A stretch of DNA of 64,000 bases from CAYUWG01 sp964448285 (GTDB lineage: Bacteria > Bacteroidota > Ignavibacteria > SZUA-365). The stretch spans positions 1 to 64,000 of the forward strand of contig CAYUWG010000009.1 in NCBI GenBank assembly GCA_964448285.1. The letters are read 5' to 3'. The notes beneath the pieces were generated by a model. It ran no database searches. It was not told where the DNA came from and saw nothing but the letters and a program-made list of their open reading frames with translations. This document shows positions 47,992 through 58,019 of this stretch, in pieces (position 1 is the first letter of the stretch; every line of letters begins with the position of its first letter). The translations under genes and the position numbers were made by a program.

Positions 47992-49392
47992 GTGAACTCC
48001 TTCAAACCGACTCTATTGCTTGTAATCCTTGTCTGGATTCTCACATTTTTTACATTGAACTTAGCTGCTCAAGATCTGATTTCAAACGGACGTATGGCAG
48101 GAATGGGGTATTCGAGTGAAGCACTCATTCATGGGGTTGACGCTCTCGGTGTGAATCCGGCATTGATCGGGCTTCCCAAAGGCTCCGTCGTTTCCATCGC
48201 TATTTTGCCGCTAAGCTTTCAAGCTGGTACGGACTTCTTCGATTACGCGACATACGAGAAGTACTTCGTTGGACAATTCAATGAAGAGACCGGGAAACGC
48301 GAAGGATATCAGTTGACCGATGCAGACAAAGCAGTCATACTCAATGCATTTCAGGATAACGCCGGCGACTTCACACTCAATGCTTCGGTTAAACTCTTCG
48401 GTTTGACGGTTTCCACCTCGTTGTTCGACTTCGGTCTTCATATGGCGGACAAAGTCGGAACTCGCGGCGCAATTCCAAGAGACTTCATAGAATTTCTCTT
48501 ATATGGAAATACACCGGGGAAAACCTTCGACCTTTCAGAAACATCTATGTACTCAACTTGGACTCGCGAGTACGGACTAACTGTGGCAAAGAAATTTGAG
48601 CTTTTCCGTAAAGGTGGACCAACGATGACCTTCGGCGCTGCTGTCAAAATGATCCATGGATTCGGCTATTTCGGAATAGAAGAATTCAACAGCCGTTTCA
48701 CAACTGACCCCGAGCACTATGAAGTCACAGGACAATCCAATATGCGTGCGCTCTATACTGGTACGGATTGGATAATGAATAAAAACATTTTCGCAATACA
48801 GCTTTTTCCGGAACCCGTTGGTAATGGTATCGGTGTTGACCTTGGTGTTGTTGCATCATTCTCCGATCGGTTTCGTGTCGGATTCAGTCTGGTTGACCTC
48901 GGTGGGATGACTTGGGATAGAAATACATACGAGATCTCTGCAAATGAGATTTTCACTCTCGCTGACATTTCAGATGATGAGCAGGTTGAGGAAATCAAGA
49001 AAAAACTCGCGGGCTCAGAGCGATCGATTTCTTCATTCTCATCATCCCTGCCAACTGCCGCTACCCTATCAGCCTCATTTTCTGTCCTTGGATTTTTTGG
49101 TAGTTCCTCACCACTATATTTTGCTTCAGCTTTGCGTCAAGGATTCAATGATCTTCCCGGCAACTCTACAACACCGCGATTCTCGGTTGGTCTCGAATGG
49201 GAACTCATAGAATCTCTTCCTCTCCGCGGTGGACTGTCTGTCGGTGGTGACAAACCTTTCCAGGCCAGCGTTGGTCTCGGACTCATCATGGATAGCATGA
49301 CTGTGGACGTCGCAACTAGCAATCTCGAAACGTTTTTCGGCGAAACCTTTTCATCCGCTTCCATTGCCATAACCACGAGACTCGACTTTTAG
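47992..49392 (+). CDS. Outer-membrane beta-barrel protein (PorV/DUF5723-like)
   Basis: The start is GTG at 47992 after a GAGG site; the 466-residue product has a signal peptide (about 1-28, ending LAAQ). It begins the mature part with MAGMGYSSEALIHGVDALGVNPALIGL, the form seen in PorV/FadL-like and DUF5723 barrels of the FCB group, and ends in a strand with terminal phenylalanine (TTRLDF) as outer-membrane barrels do. It is likely the barrel partner of the upstream lipoprotein. A strong terminator follows, closing this unit. Confidence 0.82.
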   Translation: MNSFKPTLLLVILVWILTFFTLNLAAQDLISNGRMAGMGYSSEALIHGVDALGVNPALIGLPKGSVVSIAILPLSFQAGTDFFDYATYEKYFVGQFNEETGKREGYQLTDADKAVILNAFQDNAGDFTLNASVKLFGLTVSTSLFDFGLHMADKVGTRGAIPRDFIEFLLYGNTPGKTFDLSETSMYSTWTREYGLTVAKKFELFRKGGPTMTFGAAVKMIHGFGYFGIEEFNSRFTTDPEHYEVTGQSNMRALYTGTDWIMNKNIFAIQLFPEPVGNGIGVDLGVVASFSDRFRVGFSLVDLGGMTWDRNTYEISANEIFTLADISDDEQVEEIKKKLAGSERSISSFSSSLPTAATLSASFSVLGFFGSSSPLYFASALRQGFNDLPGNSTTPRFSVGLEWELIESLPLRGGLSVGGDKPFQASVGLGLIMDSMTVDVATSNLETFFGETFSSASIAITTRLDF

Positions 49393-49413
49393 CGCGAGAG
49401 CTCCTGCCCAACG

Positions 49414-49449
49414 AAACGGCGTCTTTTTTACCAAGACGCCGTTTTTTCT
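49414..49449 (+). terminator. Rho-independent terminator after the barrel protein gene
   Basis: AAACGGCGTCTT and AAGACGCCGTTT form a perfect 12-bp stem with a seven-base loop, followed by TTTCTTTC. It lies about 21 bp beyond the stop and before the patatin gene. Confidence 0.92.
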
Positions 49450-49476
49450 TTCTCCAATGCGTCTTTAAGTTTCACC

Positions 49477-52212
49477 ATGAACCGAGCGAACCGGTGGAAC
49501 TGCATTTTCATTCTCATAGCCTTCCTGGAAATGCCAACTATCGTCTTCGCACAGGAGCTTCCGACATCGGATACAGCAAACCGCACGATCTCCATTCCAA
49601 CCGAGTTGAAAGCTCCTCTCCCCTTCTCATTTGAACGTTTTCCCGTACTGAAAAAACCGCGAATCGGCTTGGTGCTTAGTGGAGGCGGAGCAAGAGGTCT
49701 TGCTCAAATCGGAGTACTTCGCGCATTAGAGGAAGCCGGGATCGAACCGGATCTGGTTGTTGGAACCAGTATCGGTGCGATTATCGGTGGATTATATTCA
49801 TCGGGATACACTGTTGACCAACTCGAGCGTACCGTTAAAAGAATTGACTGGGACGATCTCTTGCGTCTTTCGAATCAGACAGGAAGACAGGATCTCCTTG
49901 TAGATCAAAAACCTATCGTTGATCGCGCACTGCTGACGCTTCGATTCGATGGCTTACGCATGGTTCTTCCAGAGGCTGTATCGAACGGGCAGCGCCTAAC
50001 GAACCTGCTTAACGAACTCGTTCTTGAAGGAATATATCACACAACCTCCTTCGATAATTTGGAGATACCTTTTCGCGCAGTTACAACAGATTTATACACC
50101 GGAAATCGAGTAATCCTCGGTTCTGGGAATCTTGCAGAAGCAATGAGAGCTAGTTCAACCGTTCCCGTACTTTACTCCGCAGTCCCCATGGATAGCATGG
50201 CCTTGGTGGATGGAGGTTTGAAATCGAACATCCCTGTTGACGTTGCTCGTTCGATGAATTGCGATATCGTCATAGCTGTGAACACGACGAGCCCGCCACG
50301 TCCAAAAGAATTGATCTCGAATCCTCTTGAAACGCTCGATCAGGTTTTCAATCTATTGATGGAACAATCGAACGTAGAGCAATTGCGCGATGCCGATGTC
50401 GTTATCACTCCGGAAATATCCGAATATCTCTCAACAGATTTTTCAGAACCGGATAGTCTCATTGCTCTTGGTTACAAAAGCGCCTTCGAACATCTCCCAT
50501 CCATACAGCGATCCATTGAGGAAATTCAAAAGAATTCCATTATGCGAACCATGGGCACGCATGACGGCCTTTTCGTTATCGATTCGTTTGCCTCTTCACG
50601 TATTGCGGAAATGCCTCACTCTATGTCTCCCCTCGCTGCTTATCTTCATGCACTGGATCTGATGGAATCCGATCTTTATGAATATGTCACACTACACATT
50701 TCCGAAAATCCCAGTCGTATCCGAGTTACGGGAACACCTCGGCCACTTGTACGATCCGTATTTCTTCACGGAACCGACAAAATTTCTGAAGCCATAGCCG
50801 ATTCTGTTTCACACTTCCTCGTCGGTAGACCATACTCCTACAGCACGCTGCGGAGTGCTTGCGAATCGATATTGACTGCGATGCGACGTAATAGTTATGC
50901 ATTAGCGCATATCGATACCGTGATTTACGATGCACAATCCGGCAGCGTTATCATATCTGTCGATGAGGGTCGTGTAGGTTCGATTCTAATCGAGGGAAAT
51001 ACGCGTACGAATTCTGTTGTCGTGCTACGGGAATTCCCAATTCAACCTGGCGATGTGTTTCGCTTAGACAATTTGAAACTTGGTATGAACAGCCTCGCAG
51101 CTACGAATCTCTTTCATCAGGTTCGTGTCGATATTGAACATGAATATCCAAATCCGATAATGGTTATTCGCGTGGAAGAACGACCATCACAACTTCTTCA
51201 ACTCGGCATTCTCATTAACGACGAAAACAACGCTCAAGCTGCTATCGAGTTGAAAGATGCGAATATCTTCGGAACGGGTTCCGAGGTCGGCGTACAATTC
51301 TTCGGTGGATTCGAAAATCGCAGGTATTCGTTACTGTATCGCACGAATCGCATTTTCTATACGAATCTTTCATTTCAGGCCAACCTTTATTATGATCTTG
51401 AGGATTTTAACCAATACAACGAGAAGATTGGTCTTCCTATTCATGAGTTCGATCGTACAATATCTCAGAGCTATCGAAGCATAAAATATGGCGGGGTAGG
51501 AACAGCGGGATTTTATGTTCAAAAATTCGGACATGTCACAGGGCATCTCCGGGTGGAGGAACAGCAACTTCGTACCATCCAATCGCAACAGGAACTCTCC
51601 ATACCGATTGCCGAGAATCATCGAATCGTGTCCATCGGATTCGGGACACTCCTTGATACACAAGATCGTTTTCCTTTTCCACGCACCGGTCAGTATTTAC
51701 ACGCGATGTACACGTCAGCTCAGTCTGCCTTCGGAAGCGAAGTTGCTTTCACAAAGGTGACCGCCCGGTATGAGTTATACATCAGCGATCATTCCAAATT
51801 ATTTACCATGCATCCCCGAGTTCTTTTTGGATATGGTGACCGAACCATGCCCCGAACGGAGGAATTCAGAATCGGAGGCATGGATTCATTCTTCGGTATG
51901 CGAAAGAACGAGTTCAATGGGCGACAACTCTTCACTGGGAGCGTCGAGATCCGATATCAACTCCCAGTCTCGATTCTTTTCGATACGTATGCGGCATTCC
52001 GATACGACATTGGCCGGACATGGGAAATCCCCGAGCAGATCAAATTCTCACGGTTGCGTCATGGTATCGGTTGCACGATTTCGATCGATACGCCAATCGG
52101 TCCAGCATCATTTGCTGTAGGGAAAAGTTTTTACTTCGTTCAGAGTTCGTCAAGTGAATATATAAAGTGGGGCCCATTGACCCTTTATTTTTCCATTGGA
52201 GCACCGATATGA
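49477..52212 (+). CDS. Patatin-like phospholipase with POTRA and outer-membrane barrel (type Vd secretion)
   Basis: The 911-residue protein has a signal peptide (about 1-26), then a patatin domain: oxyanion-hole GGGARG at 69-74, nucleophile S98 in GTSIG and aspartate D245 in LVDGG, all intact. A POTRA-like repeat (about 500-570, GSILIEGNTRTNS) leads into an Omp85-like 16-strand barrel ending YFSIGAPI. This order is that of PlpD-type (Vd) autotransporters, which display or release a lipase domain from the outer membrane. A pathogen link is not implied; FCB bacteria carry many. It converges with pepA with no gap. Confidence 0.92.
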   Translation: MNRANRWNCIFILIAFLEMPTIVFAQELPTSDTANRTISIPTELKAPLPFSFERFPVLKKPRIGLVLSGGGARGLAQIGVLRALEEAGIEPDLVVGTSIGAIIGGLYSSGYTVDQLERTVKRIDWDDLLRLSNQTGRQDLLVDQKPIVDRALLTLRFDGLRMVLPEAVSNGQRLTNLLNELVLEGIYHTTSFDNLEIPFRAVTTDLYTGNRVILGSGNLAEAMRASSTVPVLYSAVPMDSMALVDGGLKSNIPVDVARSMNCDIVIAVNTTSPPRPKELISNPLETLDQVFNLLMEQSNVEQLRDADVVITPEISEYLSTDFSEPDSLIALGYKSAFEHLPSIQRSIEEIQKNSIMRTMGTHDGLFVIDSFASSRIAEMPHSMSPLAAYLHALDLMESDLYEYVTLHISENPSRIRVTGTPRPLVRSVFLHGTDKISEAIADSVSHFLVGRPYSYSTLRSACESILTAMRRNSYALAHIDTVIYDAQSGSVIISVDEGRVGSILIEGNTRTNSVVVLREFPIQPGDVFRLDNLKLGMNSLAATNLFHQVRVDIEHEYPNPIMVIRVEERPSQLLQLGILINDENNAQAAIELKDANIFGTGSEVGVQFFGGFENRRYSLLYRTNRIFYTNLSFQANLYYDLEDFNQYNEKIGLPIHEFDRTISQSYRSIKYGGVGTAGFYVQKFGHVTGHLRVEEQQLRTIQSQQELSIPIAENHRIVSIGFGTLLDTQDRFPFPRTGQYLHAMYTSAQSAFGSEVAFTKVTARYELYISDHSKLFTMHPRVLFGYGDRTMPRTEEFRIGGMDSFFGMRKNEFNGRQLFTGSVEIRYQLPVSILFDTYAAFRYDIGRTWEIPEQIKFSRLRHGIGCTISIDTPIGPASFAVGKSFYFVQSSSSEYIKWGPLTLYFSIGAPI

Positions 52213-53715
52213 TCAGGTGTTCGCGGCTCTAAAAAATTCTGTCAATAGTCGCACACTGACTCCGCTCGCGCCTTTTGTTGAAAGTTCCGTCGACTCTTCA
52301 AGCATCGCTGTACCAGCAATGTCGAGATGAACCCAGGGATAAGCCCCTACGAAGGCTTTGAGAAATGCTGCAGCCGTAATCGCACCACCCCATCGGCTTC
52401 CAACATTTTTTAGGTCGGAGACGCTCCCCTTTATCATTTTTTCATATTCCGGAAAGAGCGGTAATTCCCAAACGCGTTCCCGTGTCTTTTCGCCTGCAGC
52501 GATGAGACCGCTTTTCAGTGCCTCACCCGTTCCCATCATTCCTGTTGCATGTGAGGCCAGCGCTACGACACACGCGCCGGTCAAGGTTGCAATATCGATA
52601 ATTCCATCCGGCTTATACCGTTGCGCATAGACTAAAGCATCAGCGAGAATCAGACGACCTTCTGCATCGGTGTTCAGTATTTCAACCGTCGTTCCATTCG
52701 ACATAGTAATGATATCACCCGGACAAATAGCATTGCCGCCCGTCTTGTTATCAGTCGCTGGAATGATTCCCACGATTCGAACACCGAGTTTCAGCTTTGC
52801 CGCGACTAACATCGTTCCGAGCACGGCTGCGGCTCCCGCCATATCCATCTTCATTTCCTCCATCGAGCTTGCAGGTTTGATGGACAGACCTCCAGAGTCG
52901 AAAGTGACGCCTTTCCCGACTAATGCATACAAAGGTCCTTTCCGTTTCATCGTATTGTATTCCATCACAATGAATCGAGGCTCCATTTCACTTCCTCGAT
53001 TCACTGCCAGCAGTCCTCCCATCTTATGGGCTTCGATCTCTTTCTTTCCGAGCACGATGATTTTCAGATTGAAGCGCTTTGCAATGGCTTTCGCTTCACG
53101 CGCCAATGCATCTGGGTGGATTTCATTCGACGGTGCGTTCGTAAGATCCCGCGCAAGTTCCACGCCTTCAAAGATTGAATACACAGTGTCGATTGCGGTT
53201 TTCAGCGTACCCTGAAATCCCTCATCGGATGTGACGATTTTAAGTTCTCTTATCTGCCCCTTCCGGTCATCACGATTACGGGTTATGTATTTATCGAATT
53301 TATACAACCCAAGCAATGCTCCTTCCGTCGCTGTCTCAACCATATCTTCAAAAGAAAGATGCTGTTTCTTCCCGACCTCCTGTAACGGGATGTGAATTGC
53401 GATGGACTGTGCGACAAACTTTTTCGCTTCCCTTGCTGCGCGCGCCGCTGCACTCCTCAACGAATGCCTGTTGAATTCATTTGTGTTTCCAAGTCCGGCA
53501 AGTATGAATCGATTTTCTCCGGCAATGAACTGAAGCACCTCCGTATCCTTGCCTACGAAGTCCCCTTTCGAGCGCAATCCCAGGACGACTGCCTTGTGTG
53601 ACGGAATGATACGGTCGCAGATTTTCTTGAAGGCCGTCTCATCGTCAGGGAAGAAAACAATGTGTACATCCGCTTGGACCTTGTCAGGTGTTCCGTAGAG
53701 TCCGGTACATTTCAT
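52213..53715 (-). CDS. pepA: Leucyl aminopeptidase, M17 family
   Basis: The start is the ATG at 53715, which has AAGGAA 6 bases before it; the open frame continues upstream without family sequence. The 500-residue protein has the two-metal site: GKGVTFDSGGLSIKP with K and D ligands, MKMDMAGAAAVLG, and the signature NTDAEGRLILADAL. It removes N-terminal residues from peptides in the cytoplasm, mostly as a hexamer. It is alone on its strand between the patatin and pyrD genes. Confidence 0.96.
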   Translation of the reverse strand: MKCTGLYGTPDKVQADVHIVFFPDDETAFKKICDRIIPSHKAVVLGLRSKGDFVGKDTEVLQFIAGENRFILAGLGNTNEFNRHSLRSAAARAAREAKKFVAQSIAIHIPLQEVGKKQHLSFEDMVETATEGALLGLYKFDKYITRNRDDRKGQIRELKIVTSDEGFQGTLKTAIDTVYSIFEGVELARDLTNAPSNEIHPDALAREAKAIAKRFNLKIIVLGKKEIEAHKMGGLLAVNRGSEMEPRFIVMEYNTMKRKGPLYALVGKGVTFDSGGLSIKPASSMEEMKMDMAGAAAVLGTMLVAAKLKLGVRIVGIIPATDNKTGGNAICPGDIITMSNGTTVEILNTDAEGRLILADALVYAQRYKPDGIIDIATLTGACVVALASHATGMMGTGEALKSGLIAAGEKTRERVWELPLFPEYEKMIKGSVSDLKNVGSRWGGAITAAAFLKAFVGAYPWVHLDIAGTAMLEESTELSTKGASGVSVRLLTEFFRAANT

Positions 53716-53872
53716 ACAGTGTTCCTTTTCTCGAAGGTTATGATGGATTTTACGCTGCTTAAGAATATTGCACGGGCACACAGCGTAGAGAAGTCTAACG
53801 CAAAATCCCTTCCCGCGCAATAGTGCGGTTCATTTTGTGTGTGAACTATCGCCTTAAAAATGGGAAGTGCGG

Positions 53873-54829
53873 CTATCCACTATCATTGGTTCGAACAAGA
53901 CCAGGGGCAGTAATATCGGCAGGAAGACGAATAGCACCCACCAGTTCGGTCATATCATTCACACCTTCCCGGCTGCAATACCGTTCGATACCATCGACGA
54001 TTTTGCGTGCAGAATCAGGGTCACGAAAGTTTGCCGTCCCTACCTGAATAGCCGAAGCGCCAACGAGGAAAAATTCAATCGCATCTTCCCAATTCATAAT
54101 CCCGCCTATTCCAATGACGGGAATGGATGCAACTCGGGCAGATTCAAACACCTTCGCAAGAGCGACCGGCTTTATCGCCGGGCCTGAGAGTCCCCCGGTT
54201 ATCGTGGAGAGCTTTGGCGAGCGAGTATCAATATCCACTGCCATTCCGACGAGAGTGTTGATGAGGGATACAGCGTCCGCTCCTTCGACTTCGCATGCGA
54301 TGACAAACTCTGAGATGTGCGTGACGTTCGGCGTGAGCTTGATGATGAGCGGACGTTTCGTTCTCCGACGGAGTTCGCGGGTAATCTCTGCAGTCTTTTC
54401 GCACTTCGTGCCGAAGTTCAGCCCACCGTCTTTTACATTCGGACACGATACGTTTATCTCGTACCCATCGATGCCTTCCTCGTCTTCCATGCGTTCGAGA
54501 ACTTCGCAGTATTCCTCGACGGAACTTGCGGCGATGTTTGCGATGATCGAAGTGTCGAGTTGACGAAGGAACGGCATTTTTTCCTGAAGAAAGGTATCGA
54601 TACCGACATTCGCCAATCCGATCGAGTTGAGCATACCGCACGCTGTCTCGGCGATGCGAACCGGCGGGTTGCCTTGGCGAGGTTTCATACTTACTGATTT
54701 CGTTACGATCCCACCAAGCCTGCTCAAATCAGTGAAACGACTGATCTCATGTCCATACCCGAATGTCCCTGAGGCGACAAGGACGCGGTTCTTCAGAGTC
54801 ATCGAACCGATTTTAAGGGTTGAGTTCAT
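53873..54829 (-). CDS. pyrD: Dihydroorotate dehydrogenase, class 1B catalytic subunit
   Basis: I choose the ATG at 54829 that overlaps the pyrK stop (ATGA), giving 318 residues. The active-site cysteine is in INVSCPNVK, with FMN-site blocks IIKLTPNV and GIGGIMNWEDAIEF. Class 1B enzymes (PyrDB) pair with PyrK and pass electrons to NAD+; the neighbour gene confirms this class. With pyrB and pyrC elsewhere in the window it gives the middle of the pyrimidine route. Confidence 0.97.
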   Translation of the reverse strand: MNSTLKIGSMTLKNRVLVASGTFGYGHEISRFTDLSRLGGIVTKSVSMKPRQGNPPVRIAETACGMLNSIGLANVGIDTFLQEKMPFLRQLDTSIIANIAASSVEEYCEVLERMEDEEGIDGYEINVSCPNVKDGGLNFGTKCEKTAEITRELRRRTKRPLIIKLTPNVTHISEFVIACEVEGADAVSLINTLVGMAVDIDTRSPKLSTITGGLSGPAIKPVALAKVFESARVASIPVIGIGGIMNWEDAIEFFLVGASAIQVGTANFRDPDSARKIVDGIERYCSREGVNDMTELVGAIRLPADITAPGLVRTNDSG

Positions 54830-55611
54830 ACAGGAATCGTGGTGTGCATTCGGACATCGTTCGCGTCGAAGCACGGGCCATCCGTGCAAACGAGTGCGTA
54901 CTTGCGATCACCAGCAGTCCGCTCGATCGGACATCCCTGACAGATGCCGATACCGCAAGCCATTTCCGATTCGAGTGAAAGTTCGCAAGGAATGCTCCGT
55001 TGCTGAGCGAAACGCTGTGCAGCATTCAGCATCGCATTCGGACCACAGGCAAAAATCATCGGGGTATCGTGATAGTGCGTATCGAGATGTTCAGTGAGAC
55101 AGGCGATGACGGTTCCATGGTATCCATGTGAACCATCATCCGTGGCGATGTGAATGTTGGAAAGGCCTTGTGTAAAAAGTCGCGCCGCGCTTCTGACTCC
55201 AAGAAATGTCACAACCGGGATTTCACGTTGAATGAGTGTGCGCGTAAGAAATGGAAATGGCGCGACGCCGATTCCGCCGGCGACGATAATCGCTGTTGAA
55301 AAGTGTTTTTCGTAACCGAAGGTATTCCCAAGTGGACCGAGGATTTCGATGAATTCACCGGGTCGTTTTTTCGATAAGATCGTTGTGCCCTTTCCGACGA
55401 CCGCATAGAGAATCTCGCATTCATCCTCGTGCACATTCGAAATACTGTATGGCCTCCGAAGGAGCGGGTCGTATAGCACACTTACACCGACGTTCACGAA
55501 CTGTCCTGGAAGAACCGCTTCTGCCAGTTCACGGGAGCGAAATCGCAATGCGTAGGTTTCCTCGGCAACCTTGATGTTGCTCGTAACCTGCATTCGCTGA
55601 TTGAGAATCAT
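54826..55611 (-). CDS. pyrK: Dihydroorotate dehydrogenase electron-transfer subunit
   Basis: The 261-residue protein has the ferredoxin-reductase plan: FAD block RRPYSIS (52-58), an NAD-binding core (VAGGIGVAPFPFL) and a C-terminal 2Fe-2S site with cysteines in CGIGICQGC and a fourth in VCTDGPC. It moves electrons from PyrD to NAD+. Its start overlaps the stop of the TPR lipoprotein gene (4 bp) and its stop overlaps pyrD, so all three are made as one unit. Confidence 0.95.
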   Translation of the reverse strand: MILNQRMQVTSNIKVAEETYALRFRSRELAEAVLPGQFVNVGVSVLYDPLLRRPYSISNVHEDECEILYAVVGKGTTILSKKRPGEFIEILGPLGNTFGYEKHFSTAIIVAGGIGVAPFPFLTRTLIQREIPVVTFLGVRSAARLFTQGLSNIHIATDDGSHGYHGTVIACLTEHLDTHYHDTPMIFACGPNAMLNAAQRFAQQRSIPCELSLESEMACGIGICQGCPIERTAGDRKYALVCTDGPCFDANDVRMHTTIPV

Positions 55612-58019
55612 TTCTTCGGCGGCTCCGGTGGATTTCCCGGCAGGGAAATATCCTCTCCAGGATTTGGAGTCAGAGGTAAAGGATTGCTGCCGCCCGGAAC
55701 GTTCGGCTGCTGCTTGCGAGGATCTTTCGGTCGATCGTTCTTTTGCCCGGGTAATCCAAGGGGAAAGTCATCATCGAGTGTAGGGTCGGTTTTTCCGCGT
55801 CGCTCTGCTTCCAATTCAAGATCGCGGAGAGTCGGCTTTTTCTGTTCTTTCTTCGGTTCAACTTTCGGCGTCGCTACAGGAGGAGGTTCATCCTGCGGCG
55901 GTCCTTTTTCAAGTGCATCGAGGACATCTTTCGCACGCTTCGTGTATTCTGAATTCGGCCATGCCGCAACCATATGCCTGTAGATCTCGAGTGCCTTTTC
56001 CTCTTCTCCGCGAATGGTTTCATATGTCAACGCCATTGCGAGATTCGCCCTTGCCGCCTGTGACGAATTGGGGTAGTTCGCCGCCATCGTTTGCATCGCA
56101 TGAAGCCCCTCAGTCACGGATCGCGTTTCCAGTGTCGTTGCCGCACGATCGTATGCTTCGCGAGCGATTGTCAGCGTGTCTTTCGGAATCGGCAATCCAC
56201 GGGATTGCATGATGCTATGCGCATACCGAGTCGTGGGAAGTTTACGGATGAGCAGATCCTCATAATCAGATGCGAGGCTTGAATCTCCACGCATGCGTGA
56301 AATCGCGGCCATCGTATAGTATGCGTTGGCGAGAAGCGAATCCGGAAGAATGCCGTCAATAGCTAACTGATAGTAGAACATCGCTGAGTCGTAATTTCCG
56401 ACGCGGTCGAACATCACCCATCCCATTTCCATGCGCATCGCGGAGAGGACCGTGAGAATCGAATCCGATGATAGCTCTCTGAGATTGTGACGGCGATAAA
56501 GAGGGACAGTAGCGTTCGTAGCAACGGTAAGCGGTTTTCCCGAACCAACCTGGATGGGTGCAGCAACGGGCGTGGAAGAGGGCATGTTCACCCAGGGATT
56601 GATGCGACCGGTATTTCTTCCATGCGGCCTTCTCCTCGCAAAACGCTCTGCGAAGAGTTCCTCTTCCGTCATGTCCTTCTCAGGCTTTCCTTCAGCTATT
56701 TCCTTTTTTCTATCGAGACTGTCCACGATCGCTTGGAGTGAATCACGGCGCTCAAGTGAATCCGGCTTCAAGACAAAGAAGAGCAATGTGTCGAGATCGA
56801 ACATCTTGTTTCTGATTTTCCGGTATTCACCAAGGGCTTCTGCTCGTTCGCCTCCAAGCTTTGCTGCTTTGATGCCCGGATAAGCCAGCTTCGCTGCAGA
56901 GTATTTGTCGAATGCACGATCATAATCTTTCGCCTGGACTTCATAAAGGCGGCCTAAGGCATAGTTCGCTTCTGCTGAAGCGGGTTGATTCCGAAATGTC
57001 GTATCGACGTATTGAAATTGTTCGACTGCGCCTGCGAATTCTTCCATCGCAACGTAGAGATGCCCTATTTCAAGTTGAATGTCTCCATCGTATTCGATGA
57101 ACATCGGGTTGTCGAGCATATCGACAAGCGTATTGATCGCATTGTCGATATCATTGGTCTCTCGTGAGAGACGGGCATAATTCAATTGTGCCTGGAAGAG
57201 TAGCTCGCGAGAAGGATTCAGTTCGATGATTGCAGCATAAGCACGAGCAGCGGCTTTCTTGTCTCCGATTTTTTCCAGTTCGTCCGCCAGAGCAAGCTGT
57301 AATTGTATCCTGCGGTACTTTCCGCTTTTCGATTTCAGTCCATCCGTAAAACTGGTGACGGCATCAGAACTACGATTCTGCAGCAGATACAATTCTCCGA
57401 GCGCGTAATGGGCATCCGATACAATGTCCGGCTCTTCTTCTCTTTCTGCCCAGGCTATTGCCTCCCGAAGTGTTGACTCAGACAGATCGAAGCGCTCCAT
57501 CATCATGAAGTTCTTTCCTCGCCAAAGCAAACCTTCGCCGAAGAGCGAGCCATCCGGAAATCCCTCCAAGAGTTCCTTGAACTTCCGCTCGGCACGACCA
57601 TATTCGCGTTTGTAGTAATAGGAACGTCCGATCATGTACAGTGCATTGTCCACCCATTTGCTCTTTGGGTAATGCACGAGAAGTCTGGAGCACTTTTCAA
57701 TCACCTTATCGAGCTTCTGTACAGCGGCTGATGAAACCCCGAACTCTTTACTCGCAAGTTTGAGCATCATTTGATCGTCTTCAGGAGGTAATCCGCCACC
57801 CGTCGTCATGATCTGCTTCCCCATACCCGCCTGCCCGCTAGTTTGTTGTTCTTCGATCTCTTCGATCGCTTCGTCGAACAGAGACTTCGCATTGTAGTAG
57901 GTGTTGAAATACCCGGTAGCGTTCTGGTAGCGAACTTCGACAAAGTCCCAAACCGCACAACCTTGAAAGAGTAAGAAGAGGAAAAGAAACGGAATGAAGT
58001 GGAAAGTGGGCTTCAACAC
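55608..58019 (-). CDS. TPR-repeat lipoprotein, PorW/SprE-like
   Basis: The 803-residue protein has a lipoprotein signal (lipobox QGC, C21). The mature N-terminus has NATGYFNTYYNAKSLFDEAI, similar to the start of PorW/SprE proteins of type IX secretion and gliding. About ten TPR-like helical repeats follow (about 80-400 and 540-700), and the C-terminal 90 residues are low-complexity, rich in Pro, Lys and Glu. The T9SS sorting domains on other proteins here fit this role. The gene is coupled to pyrK by overlap, which is odd. SprE identity is suggested, not proven. Confidence 0.78.
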   Translation of the reverse strand: MLKPTFHFIPFLFLFLLFQGCAVWDFVEVRYQNATGYFNTYYNAKSLFDEAIEEIEEQQTSGQAGMGKQIMTTGGGLPPEDDQMMLKLASKEFGVSSAAVQKLDKVIEKCSRLLVHYPKSKWVDNALYMIGRSYYYKREYGRAERKFKELLEGFPDGSLFGEGLLWRGKNFMMMERFDLSESTLREAIAWAEREEEPDIVSDAHYALGELYLLQNRSSDAVTSFTDGLKSKSGKYRRIQLQLALADELEKIGDKKAAARAYAAIIELNPSRELLFQAQLNYARLSRETNDIDNAINTLVDMLDNPMFIEYDGDIQLEIGHLYVAMEEFAGAVEQFQYVDTTFRNQPASAEANYALGRLYEVQAKDYDRAFDKYSAAKLAYPGIKAAKLGGERAEALGEYRKIRNKMFDLDTLLFFVLKPDSLERRDSLQAIVDSLDRKKEIAEGKPEKDMTEEELFAERFARRRPHGRNTGRINPWVNMPSSTPVAAPIQVGSGKPLTVATNATVPLYRRHNLRELSSDSILTVLSAMRMEMGWVMFDRVGNYDSAMFYYQLAIDGILPDSLLANAYYTMAAISRMRGDSSLASDYEDLLIRKLPTTRYAHSIMQSRGLPIPKDTLTIAREAYDRAATTLETRSVTEGLHAMQTMAANYPNSSQAARANLAMALTYETIRGEEEKALEIYRHMVAAWPNSEYTKRAKDVLDALEKGPPQDEPPPVATPKVEPKKEQKKPTLRDLELEAERRGKTDPTLDDDFPLGLPGQKNDRPKDPRKQQPNVPGGSNPLPLTPNPGEDISLPGNPPEPPKK

